64,000 nt of DNA. It comes from CADEED01 sp963839685 (GTDB lineage Bacteria > Pseudomonadota > Gammaproteobacteria > Steroidobacterales > Steroidobacteraceae). The stretch is taken from NCBI GenBank assembly GCA_963839685.1, contig CAWIVS010000002.1, positions 62,001 through 126,000 of the forward strand. Reading direction: 5' to 3'. The notes under the pieces were generated by a model that was given only the letters and a program-made list of their open reading frames with translations, searched no databases and was not told where the DNA came from. This document shows, piece after piece, positions 26,411-36,239 of this stretch; position 1 is the first letter of the stretch, and the number at the start of each line of letters is the position of its first letter. A program made the position numbers and the translations under genes.

Positions 26411-29017
26411 ATGAACCAGCCATCTGGCGTAGACAAGAAAATAGAAGAACGGGCGTCCATCAATGGACGCATTGCGCTGGCGCTCGCTGTTGCCACGGCT
26501 TGTGGGGCCGGCGGTACACCGGCATTCGCGCAGGAACAGGAGACCGCGACGGGCCTCGACGAAATCATCGTGACGGCTCGATTCCGCGAGGAAAAGCTGC
26601 AGGAGACCCCGATCGCCATCACCGCGATCACGGCCGACGAGCTGCAATCGCGTGGCATGCAGAACGCGTTCGAGGTCGCCTACACGGTGCCGAACGCCTC
26701 GCTGCGTCCGACTCAGGCGGCCTTCGGTGCCTCGATGAGCGCCTATATCCGTGGCATCGGCCAATACGACTTCCTGCCGGAATTCGAACCCGGCGTCGCG
26801 ATCTATTTCGATGACGTGCTGCACCCGGTGACCTTCGCGTCCAGCATCGACCTCATGGACCTGGAGCGCGTGGAAGTGCTGCGCGGTCCGCAGGGCACGC
26901 TGTTCGGCCGCGGTTCGATCGGTGGCGCCATCCGCTACATCAGCAAGCCGCCGCAGGGTGACGAGACAGGCCAAATCAGTGTCACCTATGGTGACTTCGA
27001 CCGTGTCGACATCCGCGCCAGCTACGACTTCAAGCTCTCCGAAACGGTGTTTGCCCGCGTCGCGGGTGTCTCGAAGAAGCGCGAGGGCTATCAGAACGTC
27101 TATGACTTCGCCTGCAAGTTCCCGTCGCTCGCCGGTTACGGCGACGGTCTCGGGGCCGATACGGTTGCTGATGTCGACACGCTGCCTGATGCGGTGGCAC
27201 CGGGCAGTCCGGCCGACAACAGCTTCGCCATTCCGCGGAGCACGCAGAATCGCGGAGGCGGCTGCAAGCTGGGCACGCAGGGTGGCCAGAATGTGACGGG
27301 TGCGCGCGCCGCGATCCGCTTCGCGCCGAGCGACAAATTTGACTTCACGATTACCGGCGAGTACCTGAACGATGAGTCCGAGGCACGCGCCGACACCCTG
27401 GTGCACATTGGCCACGGTGTATCCGGCCCGTTTGCCGGCCAGCTTCCCGTGCCGTTCAATTTCTGGAATGCCGCCCAAGTGGCGCGCACCGGCGTGCCCT
27501 TCGACGAGCGCTTCGTTCCCGCTGACATCTATACCAGTTACGGCACCTACCAGGATCCGGTCACCGGCTTCACGACGAATCCGCAAACCTCGTTCCAGCA
27601 GCAGGCCCTCAGCGCCAAGGCCAACATCCATATCGGCGAGAGCATGCTGCTGGAGTTGATCGGCTCGTACAGCACGTTCGATGGCGCCTTCGCCACTGAT
27701 TCCGACCAGTCACCCTACAGCGTGCAGCTCGTCGATGGTATCCAGGATGTGAATGCATCGACCTTCGAGGCCCGACTGTCAGGCACCGCCGGCGAAAGGT
27801 TCGACTGGACGGTGGGTGCATTCTGGTACGACGGCGAATTCACCAACTCGCAGCAGGTGTCCATTCCGGCGTTCGTGCCGACGGCGCTGCTGGTCAATGG
27901 GCAGAACACCACGAGTTCGGAGAATCTCTCCGGATTCGCGCACGGTGTGTTCCACGTCACCGACAAACTCTCGCTGACAGCCGGTGTGCGTTATTCAACC
28001 GACCAGAAAGACGAAGAGTTCGACAACTCCATCGTGGTCACCCAGCTGGGTACCGACGAAAATCACTTCGACTGGAAGGCGGGCATCGACTACAAGTTCA
28101 CCGACAACTTCATGGCCTACGCGTCGGCAGCGACCAGCTATCGACCGCAGGCCTTCAATCCACGGCCCTTCCAGGTGACCCAGTTCGTCGGCGTGGATGG
28201 TGAAGAAGCGACCTCTTACGAGATCGGCTTCAAGACCGACCTGGCCGACAACCGACTGCGCCTCAACCTGGCCGCGTTCTACGTGGACTACAACCAGCGC
28301 ATCCTGCCGATCGGCGGTACGGAATGCCTGGCGAACAGCGCCGGCGAATACATCAACGTCGTGCCGGAAGGCACGCCGGGTGCCGTGCAGGACTCGCTGG
28401 GCCAGTGGTGTCTCGATACGAATGGTCCGCCGCCTCCGGGCGCCACCACCTCGCGCACGTTCTATAACAACATTCCTGCGACCATCCAGGGTGCGGAGTT
28501 CGAGTTCCAGTGGGTGCCGATCGACGGCCTGACCATCAGCGGCCAGTACGGTTACACGGACTTCCAGGGTGATGAGTTCGACGATCCGTCGTTGCTCGGC
28601 AATCCGGCGGTCACGGACATCACCAGTGACAATCCGATCTACGTTCCGACGGACAACTGGAGCCTGTCATTTGCCTACAGGTTCGGCGGCAGCGGTGACC
28701 ACGGGGCGTTTACTCCGCGAGTCGACTATTACGGTCAGAGCCAGATCTGCAGCGGTATTCGCACCAACGTGACGCCGACCGCCATAGACACCACCGAGGC
28801 GCAGGCTTGTTCGCAGGCCTACGAGTTGCTCAATGCCCGCATCGAGTGGGCGAGCTCCGAGGACACCTGGCGCATCGCGCTTGGTATGACCAACATCACC
28901 GACGAGGAGTATTTCTACAACAAGTTCGACCTGACGGCGTTCGGCCAGCCGACGCTCGAAGGTCAGCCGGGTCCTCCGCAAGAGTGGTACGTGCAGTTCA
29001 CCCGCAACTTCAACTGA
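26411..29017 (+). CDS. TonB-dependent outer-membrane receptor 2
   Basis: 868 residues, intact. The preferred start ATG 26411 has AGGGAG upstream; the frame is open further but without a signal sequence. A long signal region ends near TPAFAQ, then comes the TonB box (LDEIIVTARFREEKLQETPI), the plug (AYIRGIGQYDFLPEFEPGVA, VLRGPQGTLFGRGSIGGAI) and a 22-strand barrel ending in QEWYVQFTRNFN. It resembles the IroN/FecA-like receptors abundant in aromatic- and sterol-degrading proteobacteria. With the divergent LysR gene it forms a regulated uptake pair; substrate unknown. Confidence 0.94.
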   Translation: MNQPSGVDKKIEERASINGRIALALAVATACGAGGTPAFAQEQETATGLDEIIVTARFREEKLQETPIAITAITADELQSRGMQNAFEVAYTVPNASLRPTQAAFGASMSAYIRGIGQYDFLPEFEPGVAIYFDDVLHPVTFASSIDLMDLERVEVLRGPQGTLFGRGSIGGAIRYISKPPQGDETGQISVTYGDFDRVDIRASYDFKLSETVFARVAGVSKKREGYQNVYDFACKFPSLAGYGDGLGADTVADVDTLPDAVAPGSPADNSFAIPRSTQNRGGGCKLGTQGGQNVTGARAAIRFAPSDKFDFTITGEYLNDESEARADTLVHIGHGVSGPFAGQLPVPFNFWNAAQVARTGVPFDERFVPADIYTSYGTYQDPVTGFTTNPQTSFQQQALSAKANIHIGESMLLELIGSYSTFDGAFATDSDQSPYSVQLVDGIQDVNASTFEARLSGTAGERFDWTVGAFWYDGEFTNSQQVSIPAFVPTALLVNGQNTTSSENLSGFAHGVFHVTDKLSLTAGVRYSTDQKDEEFDNSIVVTQLGTDENHFDWKAGIDYKFTDNFMAYASAATSYRPQAFNPRPFQVTQFVGVDGEEATSYEIGFKTDLADNRLRLNLAAFYVDYNQRILPIGGTECLANSAGEYINVVPEGTPGAVQDSLGQWCLDTNGPPPPGATTSRTFYNNIPATIQGAEFEFQWVPIDGLTISGQYGYTDFQGDEFDDPSLLGNPAVTDITSDNPIYVPTDNWSLSFAYRFGGSGDHGAFTPRVDYYGQSQICSGIRTNVTPTAIDTTEAQACSQAYELLNARIEWASSEDTWRIALGMTNITDEEYFYNKFDLTAFGQPTLEGQPGPPQEWYVQFTRNFN

Positions 29018-29035
29018 GTGAATGTGACGAAACAG

Positions 29036-29073
29036 GAGGCGCGCCCGGCAACGAGCGCGCCTCTTTTCTTTTG
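29036..29073 (+). terminator. Rho-independent terminator after TonB receptor 2
   Basis: GAGGCGCGC (29036-29044) pairs with GCGCGCCTC (29055-29063) around a 10-base loop, followed by TTTTCTTTT. Strong nine-base stem and T tract. Confidence 0.9.
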
Positions 29074-29086
29074 AATGGGACAGCAC

Positions 29087-29972
29087 ATGGAGACACTCAA
29101 AGATAAAGTGGCATTCATCACCGGCGGCGCGAGCGGCATCGGCCTGGGGATCGCCAAGGCCATGGTCTCGTCCGGCATGCGCGTGGTGATCGCCGACGTG
29201 CGCGAGGATCACCTCAAGGACGCGCGCGCCTGGTTCGTCTCGCAACACCAGAGCCGGCGCATCAAGTGCCTCAAGCTCGACGTCACCAACCGCAAGGCTT
29301 ACGGCCGCGCGGCCGACCAGGCGGAGAAGGCCTTCGGCAAGATTCACGTGCTGGTCAACAACGCCGGCCTCGGATTGCTGGGCGCCATCGACAAGACCAA
29401 GTTCGACGACTGGGACTGGGGCCTGTCGGTGATGATCGGCGGCGTGGTCAACGGCCTGCTTACCGTGCTGCCGCGCATCCGCGCGCACGGCGAGGGCGGG
29501 CATATCGTCAATACCGCCAGCATGGCCGCGGTCATTCCGATTCCCAATTGTTCGATCTACATCACGGCCAAATCGGCGCTGGTTGGCATGTCCGAATGCC
29601 TCGCGGGCGAGCTCGCGGCCGACAAGATTGGAGTGTCCGCGTTCTGTCCCGGGCCCGGTGCAGAGCAATATCCGCGAGCTCGGCAAGCTGCGCCCGGACA
29701 AATACAAGAAGGACAGCGGCCTGGAAGAGTTCGAGAAGCAGCTCGCGCAGCGGCCGCAGGGCGACTTGTGGATGGACCCTGTGGAATGCGGACAGCGCGT
29801 GGTGCGCGGCATCCAGCGCAATGATCTCTACATCTTCACGCATCCAGAGTTCAAAACCGGCGCGCGCGAACGCTGCGAGAAGATGCTGGCGTCATTTCCG
29901 GACGAACCCATCAACCAGCCACGCGCCGAGGCGATCAAGTTCCTGCTGTCGAACCCGATCTTCAAGGCCTGA
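29087..29972 (+). CDS. short-chain dehydrogenase/reductase, frame broken near 29657
   Basis: About 295 residues when reconstructed. Rossmann motif ITGGASGIGLGIAKAM, NNAG in LVNNAGLGLLG, catalytic Ser in NTASMAAV and the YxxxK motif in SIYITAKSALVG. After SAFCPG the frame shifts: a CCC run in GGGCCCGG looks one base too long, and the corrected joint reads CPGPVQSNIRELGKL. The C-terminal extension (to NPIFKA) is long for an SDR. ATG 29087 is preferred to 29075 because of GGGA spacing. It follows the terminator of TonB receptor 2, so it is probably transcribed separately. Confidence 0.87.
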
Positions 29973-30120
29973 ACGTGAACAGGGGGCTCCCTAGTCGCGC
30001 CCCTTCGTACTGTGAAGCCGATCCACATACTACATCTGGGAATGTGGTGGCGTGACTGGATCGACATTCGACATTGTAATTGCGTGAACCGAAAGGGCTC
30101 GCGACCTTGCATCGCCGCGT

Positions 30121-32052
30121 ATGCTCTGGCTCATGCTTGGCTCACGCCGAGCAGGTACGTACGCGCGCCTGCTCATACCGCTTTTCGTGCTGACTGCATG
30201 CGGATTTGCGCATGCGGCCTGCATTGAGAGTCCCGATCCTGCGATCCGGGACCTCCAGGCGCTCGCCGTAGCAAACCCCAATGTCGCCCTGGCGCGCACG
30301 GAAGCGATGCTGCGCGTTGCCGCCGCGCGCAACGCGCCGGCGCGGGATGTAGCCTGGCTGCATTCGGTGCGCGCCCATGCGTACACTGCACTCGAACTCG
30401 ACGCCGATGCGCGCGCATCCGCGGCCGAAGGCATGAAGCTCGTGCCCGACGTGCGTGACCCCGTGCGACTGTCGCTGTTCTTCACCGATGTCGAAAACAT
30501 CTACGACGCAGAAGGCATCGCCGAGGCCATGCGCACGGTTGAATCGGTGCGCGCCTCGGGAGTCACCGGGCCGGAAGCCGAACGTTGCCTGCTGCTCACG
30601 CTCGGCACACTGCAGTTTCGCGAGAATCGCGCCGACCTCGCGGTAGTGACACTGACCCAGGCCTATCGCGCCAGCGCCGCCGCGGGAAACATCGAACAAC
30701 GCACGCTCGCCGCGTCGCAAATGTCGACCGTGATGCGCGAGCTGGGTGATTACCGCCAGGCGCTGGCACTCAATTCCGAAGTGATCGAATGGAACATCGC
30801 GCACGACGAGACGCTGCAGCTATCGGTGTCGCGCTACCTGCGCGGCATCATCCTGCACGAAATGCATGAATACGACGCGGCCATGCTGGCTTTCGCCAAT
30901 GCACGCGCCCTCTCGGTCACGATTGGCGATGAACTAGGCGTGGCGTTTGCCGACATGCGCGTCTGCGAAGTACTGATCGATCTCGGTGATTTTCGCGGGG
31001 CTCGTACTCGCTGCGATGACGCCCTGAAGATCTTCGCGGCTTCGGGCACCGTGGACGTCGTCAAGCAGACCCGTTCCTTTCTTGCGCAGATCGAGCTTGC
31101 AGAGGGTCACGCTGCGCGGGCGTTGATCGTGCTCAACGACATACTGGCGAACGGTGCCGTCGACATGCCGCCCCGCGAGGTTACGCCGCTGTTCAAGCTG
31201 CGTGCTGACGCCCACGCGGCGCTCGGCAATCCGCTCGCCGCCTATGCGGACCTCGACGAACACATGCGCCGCTACACCACGACCAACGAGACACGCCGTG
31301 TCCGCCAGGTGGCGGCACTACACGCCCGGTTTGAAATCGACCGGCAACTCGATCGCAACGCTGCGTTGCAACTCGAGCTTTCACAGTCCAGGGAGCGCCA
31401 GGCCGAGCTGCAGCGACGCAGCTGGCTGGCGATTTCCGCGGGCGCCTTGATCATCACGCTGCTCACCGCGCTGCTCCTGGGTGCGCGCCTGCATCGCCTT
31501 CAGCTGGCGAAGCTCGCGAATCTCGACGCGCTCATGGGTCTGCCGAATCGACGTCATGCGGCGCATCTGGCCGCCGCTGCGCTCGCCCAGGCGGCGCGAA
31601 ATGCCGAGCCACTGACCCTGGCGCTGATCGACCTCGATCATTTCAAGGTGATCAACGATCGCTGCGGCCATGCCGGCGGTGACCAGGTGCTCAAGGAGTT
31701 TGCGCGGTTGTCGCGGGACGTACTGCGCGACTCGGATATCCTCGGTCGCTGGGGTGGCGAAGAATTCCTGCTGGTGATGCCCGGCGCTGCGCTCGACACC
31801 GCAATGTCCGTGGTCGAGCGTTTGCGCGAGATCGCGCGAACGATCACCGTTCCGGGCTCCGGTGAACCAATCTCGGTGAGCCTGAGCGCGGGCCTGGCGA
31901 CCAATGAATCAAACCGGCACTCGCTGGACGCGCTGGTGGCGCGTGCCGATGTCGCGCTCTACCGCGCCAAGCATGACGGCCGAAACCTGGTGCGCATCGA
32001 TGACTCGAGCTTCCAGGCCGCCTCCAGCGGCGTGCGCCGCGCACTCGCCTGA
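30121..32052 (+). CDS. diguanylate cyclase with periplasmic TPR-like sensor region
   Basis: 643 residues. A signal/anchor near residues 15-33 (LIPLFVLTACGFAHA) precedes about 370 residues of helical TPR-like repeats, a short coiled coil (residues about 400-430), one membrane segment (LAISAGALIITLLTALLLGA) and a cytoplasmic GGDEF domain. The active site is GRWGGEEFLLVMPG and the inhibitory I-site RDSD lies five residues before it, so product-inhibited synthesis of cyclic di-GMP is expected. No HD or EAL domain. The signal sensed by the periplasmic part is unknown. Confidence 0.93.
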   Translation: MLWLMLGSRRAGTYARLLIPLFVLTACGFAHAACIESPDPAIRDLQALAVANPNVALARTEAMLRVAAARNAPARDVAWLHSVRAHAYTALELDADARASAAEGMKLVPDVRDPVRLSLFFTDVENIYDAEGIAEAMRTVESVRASGVTGPEAERCLLLTLGTLQFRENRADLAVVTLTQAYRASAAAGNIEQRTLAASQMSTVMRELGDYRQALALNSEVIEWNIAHDETLQLSVSRYLRGIILHEMHEYDAAMLAFANARALSVTIGDELGVAFADMRVCEVLIDLGDFRGARTRCDDALKIFAASGTVDVVKQTRSFLAQIELAEGHAARALIVLNDILANGAVDMPPREVTPLFKLRADAHAALGNPLAAYADLDEHMRRYTTTNETRRVRQVAALHARFEIDRQLDRNAALQLELSQSRERQAELQRRSWLAISAGALIITLLTALLLGARLHRLQLAKLANLDALMGLPNRRHAAHLAAAALAQAARNAEPLTLALIDLDHFKVINDRCGHAGGDQVLKEFARLSRDVLRDSDILGRWGGEEFLLVMPGAALDTAMSVVERLREIARTITVPGSGEPISVSLSAGLATNESNRHSLDALVARADVALYRAKHDGRNLVRIDDSSFQAASSGVRRALA

Positions 32053-32061
32053 GCGATTCGT

Positions 32062-33549
32062 TCAGGCGCTGACGTAACCGTACCGAAGGTTGCTCGGCAG
32101 CCCTCCCATCGCCAGGTATTCTTTTTTGACGCACTCGAAGTTGTCGGCGGACATCTTCGCGGCCGCGGCCGGATCGATCTTGTATAGCTTCGCAGCGTTG
32201 CCGGCGAAAATCTTCGTCTTCAGCGCGCCATCCGCAGTGCCGAGCGGCTGGTAGCCGTACTTCTTCTGCATGTCCTCCGGGATCTCGAGGCGGCGCATGG
32301 CTTCAATCTGCCATTGCGGTGAACCCCACCAAACCGAATCCGTACCCCAGATCACCTTGTCTTCGCCCAGGCCCTTGATCAGCGTGCCCATGAGTGCGGC
32401 CGCGAGCTTTGGATGCGTGACGCAGGTGTTGGCGAAGCAGGCACCGAGCTCGCCGTAGACATTGTTCACGCCGAACTTCGCGGGAATGTCGGCGAGATCG
32501 GAGACCCAGTCGAAGCGTCCGGTCTTCTCGAATTGCGCCAGCTCACGGTCAGGCAACTCCAGGAAGGGCCGCATGGCCGAGTGATAGATGACGAAGTTGA
32601 TTTGTGGCCAGTCCTTGGCCGCCTTGCCGACGTCCCAGACAGTGGCGTACTGCCACATGTCGGCCCAGGAGCTCATGTAGTCGGCCGGCATCAGCCCCTT
32701 GTGGATGCAGATGGTGTTGATGCCGTGCTTGAGCATGGCTTCGTACAGCGGGTAGACGAGTTTCTCGTCGTCCATGCGCCAGTTGGTCTTCTTCTTCGTC
32801 TGGTAGATAGGATCGCCGATGGTGTAGCCCTTGATGCTGTCGGGCTTGAGATCGGTCATGACGCGCGTGATTTCCTCGAACCAGCCGGGCGTGCCCGGTG
32901 TCACGATGCCGTGCGCAAGAGTGCGGCGGCTGCCGGCCACCTTGTTCACGACGTCGCGCGCGCTGGCGATCTGGTCATTGGTGAGGAACAGGTACTGGTA
33001 GTCGTCGGTGGGTGTGCCGGAGATCATCGCGACCTTGGTGTCGCTGTCGATGAAGATCTCCTTCACGTAGTTCTGGAACTTGTAGCGTGTGAGGCCCTCG
33101 CTGCCGGGAATGTCCGGGTTCCAGTGCTTCTTCGCGAAGTCGGCGGAGAAGACCAGCAATTGCTGGCTGTAGTCGTCGCGCACGAAATGCGTCTGGCAGT
33201 CGACGATGAATTGCTTCTTGAGCGCGGCAGCGCGTGCATCGGCGACGCCGGGAGTGGCGGCCTCGGCACGGCTGGCGGTGAAGATCGGGCCGAAGACTTC
33301 GTTCATGGCGAGAAAAGCGGCCGACATGCCGGCCGCCGAGGAAAGAAAACCACGGCGACTCAAGCCGTGTCGCGGTGCCAGCTCGGTGGCCAGGTCACCG
33401 ATGCGTGCCTCGACGCGGCGCTGGTCTTCGCTTTGAGGGAGCGGCGTGAATTCGCCGTTGGAGACGACCTGCGTCGGAATGGGTGAGGCCAGGTCCCGTT
33501 GCTCAGCGGGAGTCAGCGTGGCGAGTTCGGAATCACTGACGAAGCGCAT
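32062..33549 (-). CDS. Tat-exported amidohydrolase family protein
   Basis: 495 residues. A twin-arginine signal (SRRGFLSSAAGMSAAFLAMN) starts only at residue 64, after a hydrophilic N-terminal extension of about 60 residues; no nearer ATG or GTG gives a shorter product with the usual layout. The mature part is a TIM-barrel amidohydrolase-2 domain with VDCQTHF (degenerate HxH), HSAMRPFLELP and the WGTDSVWWGSPQWQ motif that replaces the usual GTDYP. Related proteins occur beside aromatic degradation genes as decarboxylases or hydrolases; the substrate is not evident. Confidence 0.85.
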   Translation of the reverse strand: MRFVSDSELATLTPAEQRDLASPIPTQVVSNGEFTPLPQSEDQRRVEARIGDLATELAPRHGLSRRGFLSSAAGMSAAFLAMNEVFGPIFTASRAEAATPGVADARAAALKKQFIVDCQTHFVRDDYSQQLLVFSADFAKKHWNPDIPGSEGLTRYKFQNYVKEIFIDSDTKVAMISGTPTDDYQYLFLTNDQIASARDVVNKVAGSRRTLAHGIVTPGTPGWFEEITRVMTDLKPDSIKGYTIGDPIYQTKKKTNWRMDDEKLVYPLYEAMLKHGINTICIHKGLMPADYMSSWADMWQYATVWDVGKAAKDWPQINFVIYHSAMRPFLELPDRELAQFEKTGRFDWVSDLADIPAKFGVNNVYGELGACFANTCVTHPKLAAALMGTLIKGLGEDKVIWGTDSVWWGSPQWQIEAMRRLEIPEDMQKKYGYQPLGTADGALKTKIFAGNAAKLYKIDPAAAAKMSADNFECVKKEYLAMGGLPSNLRYGYVSA

Positions 33550-33570
33550 GGCGATCCTCCAGTGCGTCCC

Positions 33571-33599
33571 AATGTTACTAGCAAACGGGGAATGTCCCC
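33571..33599 (-). repeat. REP-like repeat, copy 3
   Basis: Read on the minus strand it is GGGGACATTCCCCGTTTGCT followed by AGTAACATT, the same core as copy 1 (GGGGACATTCC) joined to the CGTTT-CTAG block of copy 2. It lies 20 bases upstream of the amidohydrolase start, in the gap that separates it from the divergent PQQ dehydrogenase. Confidence 0.55.
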
Positions 33600-33739
33600 A
33601 TCTGACCGCGGCAAATTACCACGACACCCGCTGCCCGGCGTTGTCGCGAAAGGCGAGACGCGCTTCAGTTTCAGTCGAGTGTGCCATCATGTTGGCGCCG
33701 ACATTGCTCGCGCCGCGTACGGAATGAGGGGCCCTGAGA

Positions 33740-35926
33740 ATGAGAATATCCGCCATGCGTCTGATGGGATTCTGCGTCGTTGCCGCGTTTTGTGCCGCCA
33801 GCACGCTGGCGGCGAGCGCGATCGACAATGCCGCCCTCGAGAACGAAGCCGATGGCCACAACTGGGCGGCTTATGGCCGCACTTTCAGCGAGACGCACTA
33901 CAGCCCTCTCAGTGAGATCAATCGCGAGACAGTGTCGCGCCTCAACCTCGCCTGGACTCTGGATCTCGACGTCACCAACAACCTGTCGACGCCACTCGCG
34001 GTGGACGGGGTCATCTACGTCGCTTCCGGCTACAGCTTCGTGCACGCGGTGGACGTGAAGACCGGCAAATTGTTGTGGCGCTACGATCCTGAGGTGACCA
34101 AGGCGGCGGGCGCCAAGCTGCGCACCGGCTGGGGCATACGGGGATTGAGCTTCTGGAAGGGGCACCTGTTCGTTGGCACCCATGACGGGCGCCTGATCTC
34201 GATCGATGCGAAGACCGGCAAGCCCGTCTGGAGCGTACAGACGATCGACAGCAACGACGGTTCGTTCGTTTCGGGTGCGCCGCGCGTGTTCAACGACAAG
34301 GTGATCATCGGTTTCGGCGGCGGCGACTTCGGTGCGGTGCGCGGTTACGTCACGGCCTATGACACGGCGACCGGCAAGCAGCTGTGGCGCTGGTTCACGG
34401 TACCCGGCGATCCGGCCAAGGGCTTCGAGAACAAGGCCATGGAAATGGCTGCCAAGACCTGGACGGGCGAGTGGTGGAAATACGGCGGCGGCGGCACGGT
34501 CTGGAACGCCATGACCTACGACCCGGAGTTCAACCGGGTCTACCTGGGTACCGGCAACGGCGGCCCCTGGAACTGGAAAATTCGCAGCCCCGGTGGCGGT
34601 GACAACCTGTTCCTCTGCTCCGTGGTGGCGTTGAACGCGGACACCGGCGAGTACGTCTGGCATTACCAAACTACCCCGGGAGATGCATGGGATTACAACT
34701 CGGCGATGGACATGACGCTGGCCACGCTCAACATCGGCGGCAGTCCGCGCAAGGTGCTGCTCCATGCACCCAAGAATGGATTCTTCTATGTCATCGACCG
34801 CAACGACGGCAAGCTGATCTCGGCCGAGAAGTTAGGCACGGTGACCTGGGCCACCAAGGTGGACCTGGCCACGGGCCGGCCGGTACTCGCGCCCAATGCG
34901 CGTTACGAGAACGGGCCGGTGACGCTGTGGCCGAGTTTCCAGGGTGTGCACAATCTCTATCCGCAGTCCTTCAGTCCAAAGACCGGGCTGGTCTACGTGC
35001 CCACCATCGAGATGCCAGCCACCTTTGGCGGCGACGTGGACTACAAGAACTGGAAGCCGTTGCCAGCCTCGATTCAGTACACCGGCTTTCCGACCGCCGA
35101 CGGCGATCCGCCCGCGGATGCGGGCAAGAGTTTCCTGGTTGCCTGGGATCCGGTGAAGCAGCGACCCCTGTGGCAACAGCCCACCCCGGGACCGCACAAC
35201 GGCGGCACCCTTGCGACGGCGGGCGACCTGGTGTTCCAGGGGCAGGCGGACGGCTACATCAACGCCTACGGCGCGTCGGACGGGCGCAAGGCATGGTCGT
35301 TCTACGCCGCCACGGCGGCGCTCGGCACGCCGATCACCTATTCAATCGGCAAGACCCAATACCTGTCGATCCTGACCGGCCCGCTGAACGGCGCGCCCGG
35401 CGGTTTCGGTTCCATGGCGGCGCGCTTCGGCTGGGATGCGCGCATTCATCCGCGCCGACTATTGACCTTCGTGCTCGATGGCAAGGCCAAACTACCTGCC
35501 ACGCCACCGCCCACCTTCGCCCAGCCGCTGGATGGCCCACAGGTGGAAGTGGATGAAGCGCTGGTGAAGGAGGGCATTCAGCAATGGTCGCGTTGCCAGC
35601 TCTGTCACGGTCCGGGTGCCGTGGCCGGTGGCACTGCGCCGGATCTGCGTGCTTCGGTCGTCCCGCTGAATGCGGCGATGTTTTCGCTGACCGTCAGAAC
35701 CGGCATCGAAGCGCGTGGCATGCCGAAATTCAGCGAGCTCAACGACCGGGAACTCGATGCGTTGCGACACTACATCCGCTACCGCGCGCGCCTGGCCACT
35801 CGCCCGAACGGTGTGGCGCCACCGCCTCCCGACGCACCGCCCGAGCCGGAACAGCCGGAAGAGCCGGTGCCGGAAAAGAAGCCACCGGGATCTCTCGAAT
35901 CGGCAGGCCCACCGCCAGGCCAGTGA
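33740..35926 (+). CDS. PQQ-dependent dehydrogenase with C-terminal cytochrome c domain (quinohemoprotein)
   Basis: 728-residue periplasmic alcohol dehydrogenase-like enzyme. Signal peptide to about residue 26, then an eight-bladed propeller with repeated W-docking motifs (YVASGYSFVHAVDVKTGKLL, YLGTGNGGPWNW, AWDYNSAMDM with the expected catalytic/calcium Asp), and a heme c motif CQLCH at residues 619-623. The tail is proline- and glutamate-rich. The vicinal Cys-Cys that normally sits over PQQ is absent: the region reads LRTGWGIRGLSFW. Electrons from an alcohol or aldehyde would pass via heme to the respiratory chain. ATG at 33755 is an alternative start. Confidence 0.9.
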   Translation: MRISAMRLMGFCVVAAFCAASTLAASAIDNAALENEADGHNWAAYGRTFSETHYSPLSEINRETVSRLNLAWTLDLDVTNNLSTPLAVDGVIYVASGYSFVHAVDVKTGKLLWRYDPEVTKAAGAKLRTGWGIRGLSFWKGHLFVGTHDGRLISIDAKTGKPVWSVQTIDSNDGSFVSGAPRVFNDKVIIGFGGGDFGAVRGYVTAYDTATGKQLWRWFTVPGDPAKGFENKAMEMAAKTWTGEWWKYGGGGTVWNAMTYDPEFNRVYLGTGNGGPWNWKIRSPGGGDNLFLCSVVALNADTGEYVWHYQTTPGDAWDYNSAMDMTLATLNIGGSPRKVLLHAPKNGFFYVIDRNDGKLISAEKLGTVTWATKVDLATGRPVLAPNARYENGPVTLWPSFQGVHNLYPQSFSPKTGLVYVPTIEMPATFGGDVDYKNWKPLPASIQYTGFPTADGDPPADAGKSFLVAWDPVKQRPLWQQPTPGPHNGGTLATAGDLVFQGQADGYINAYGASDGRKAWSFYAATAALGTPITYSIGKTQYLSILTGPLNGAPGGFGSMAARFGWDARIHPRRLLTFVLDGKAKLPATPPPTFAQPLDGPQVEVDEALVKEGIQQWSRCQLCHGPGAVAGGTAPDLRASVVPLNAAMFSLTVRTGIEARGMPKFSELNDRELDALRHYIRYRARLATRPNGVAPPPPDAPPEPEQPEEPVPEKKPPGSLESAGPPPGQ

Positions 35927-36239
35927 GCCGGCTGCGCTGGCAGTTGAGTTCGAGTTGTTAGACAAAGCCGTGCGCAGGTAGCCGGGAGCGTTATTCCCGG
36001 CACGAATAGCAGGTAGATCGACTACCAGATACGCGTGCGAGTGCGCACGCGAAACATTTCCCGGATAGTCGAGAACGGGGACGAACTGCCCGTCGAGACC
36101 GGGGATACCCTTGAGCCGAAGATGGCCCGGCGCGGGCGATCCCGATGACCGGAGCGGTAGTTGGACGGTGTGTAACAGTCCAGCAGACAATGTCATCGTG
36201 CGATTGCACCGCGCACTGTAATAAATATCAGGGGGAATC
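35927..36239. other. intergenic region before TonB receptor 3
   Basis: 313 bases without a recognisable gene. Several short dyads occur (for example GCCGGGAGCGTTATTCCCGGC near 35980-36001, a seven-base stem that could serve as terminator of the PQQ dehydrogenase). The last bases carry GGGGGA as ribosome binding site and an AT-rich stretch (TAATAAATATCA) unusual for this DNA. Confidence 0.5.
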
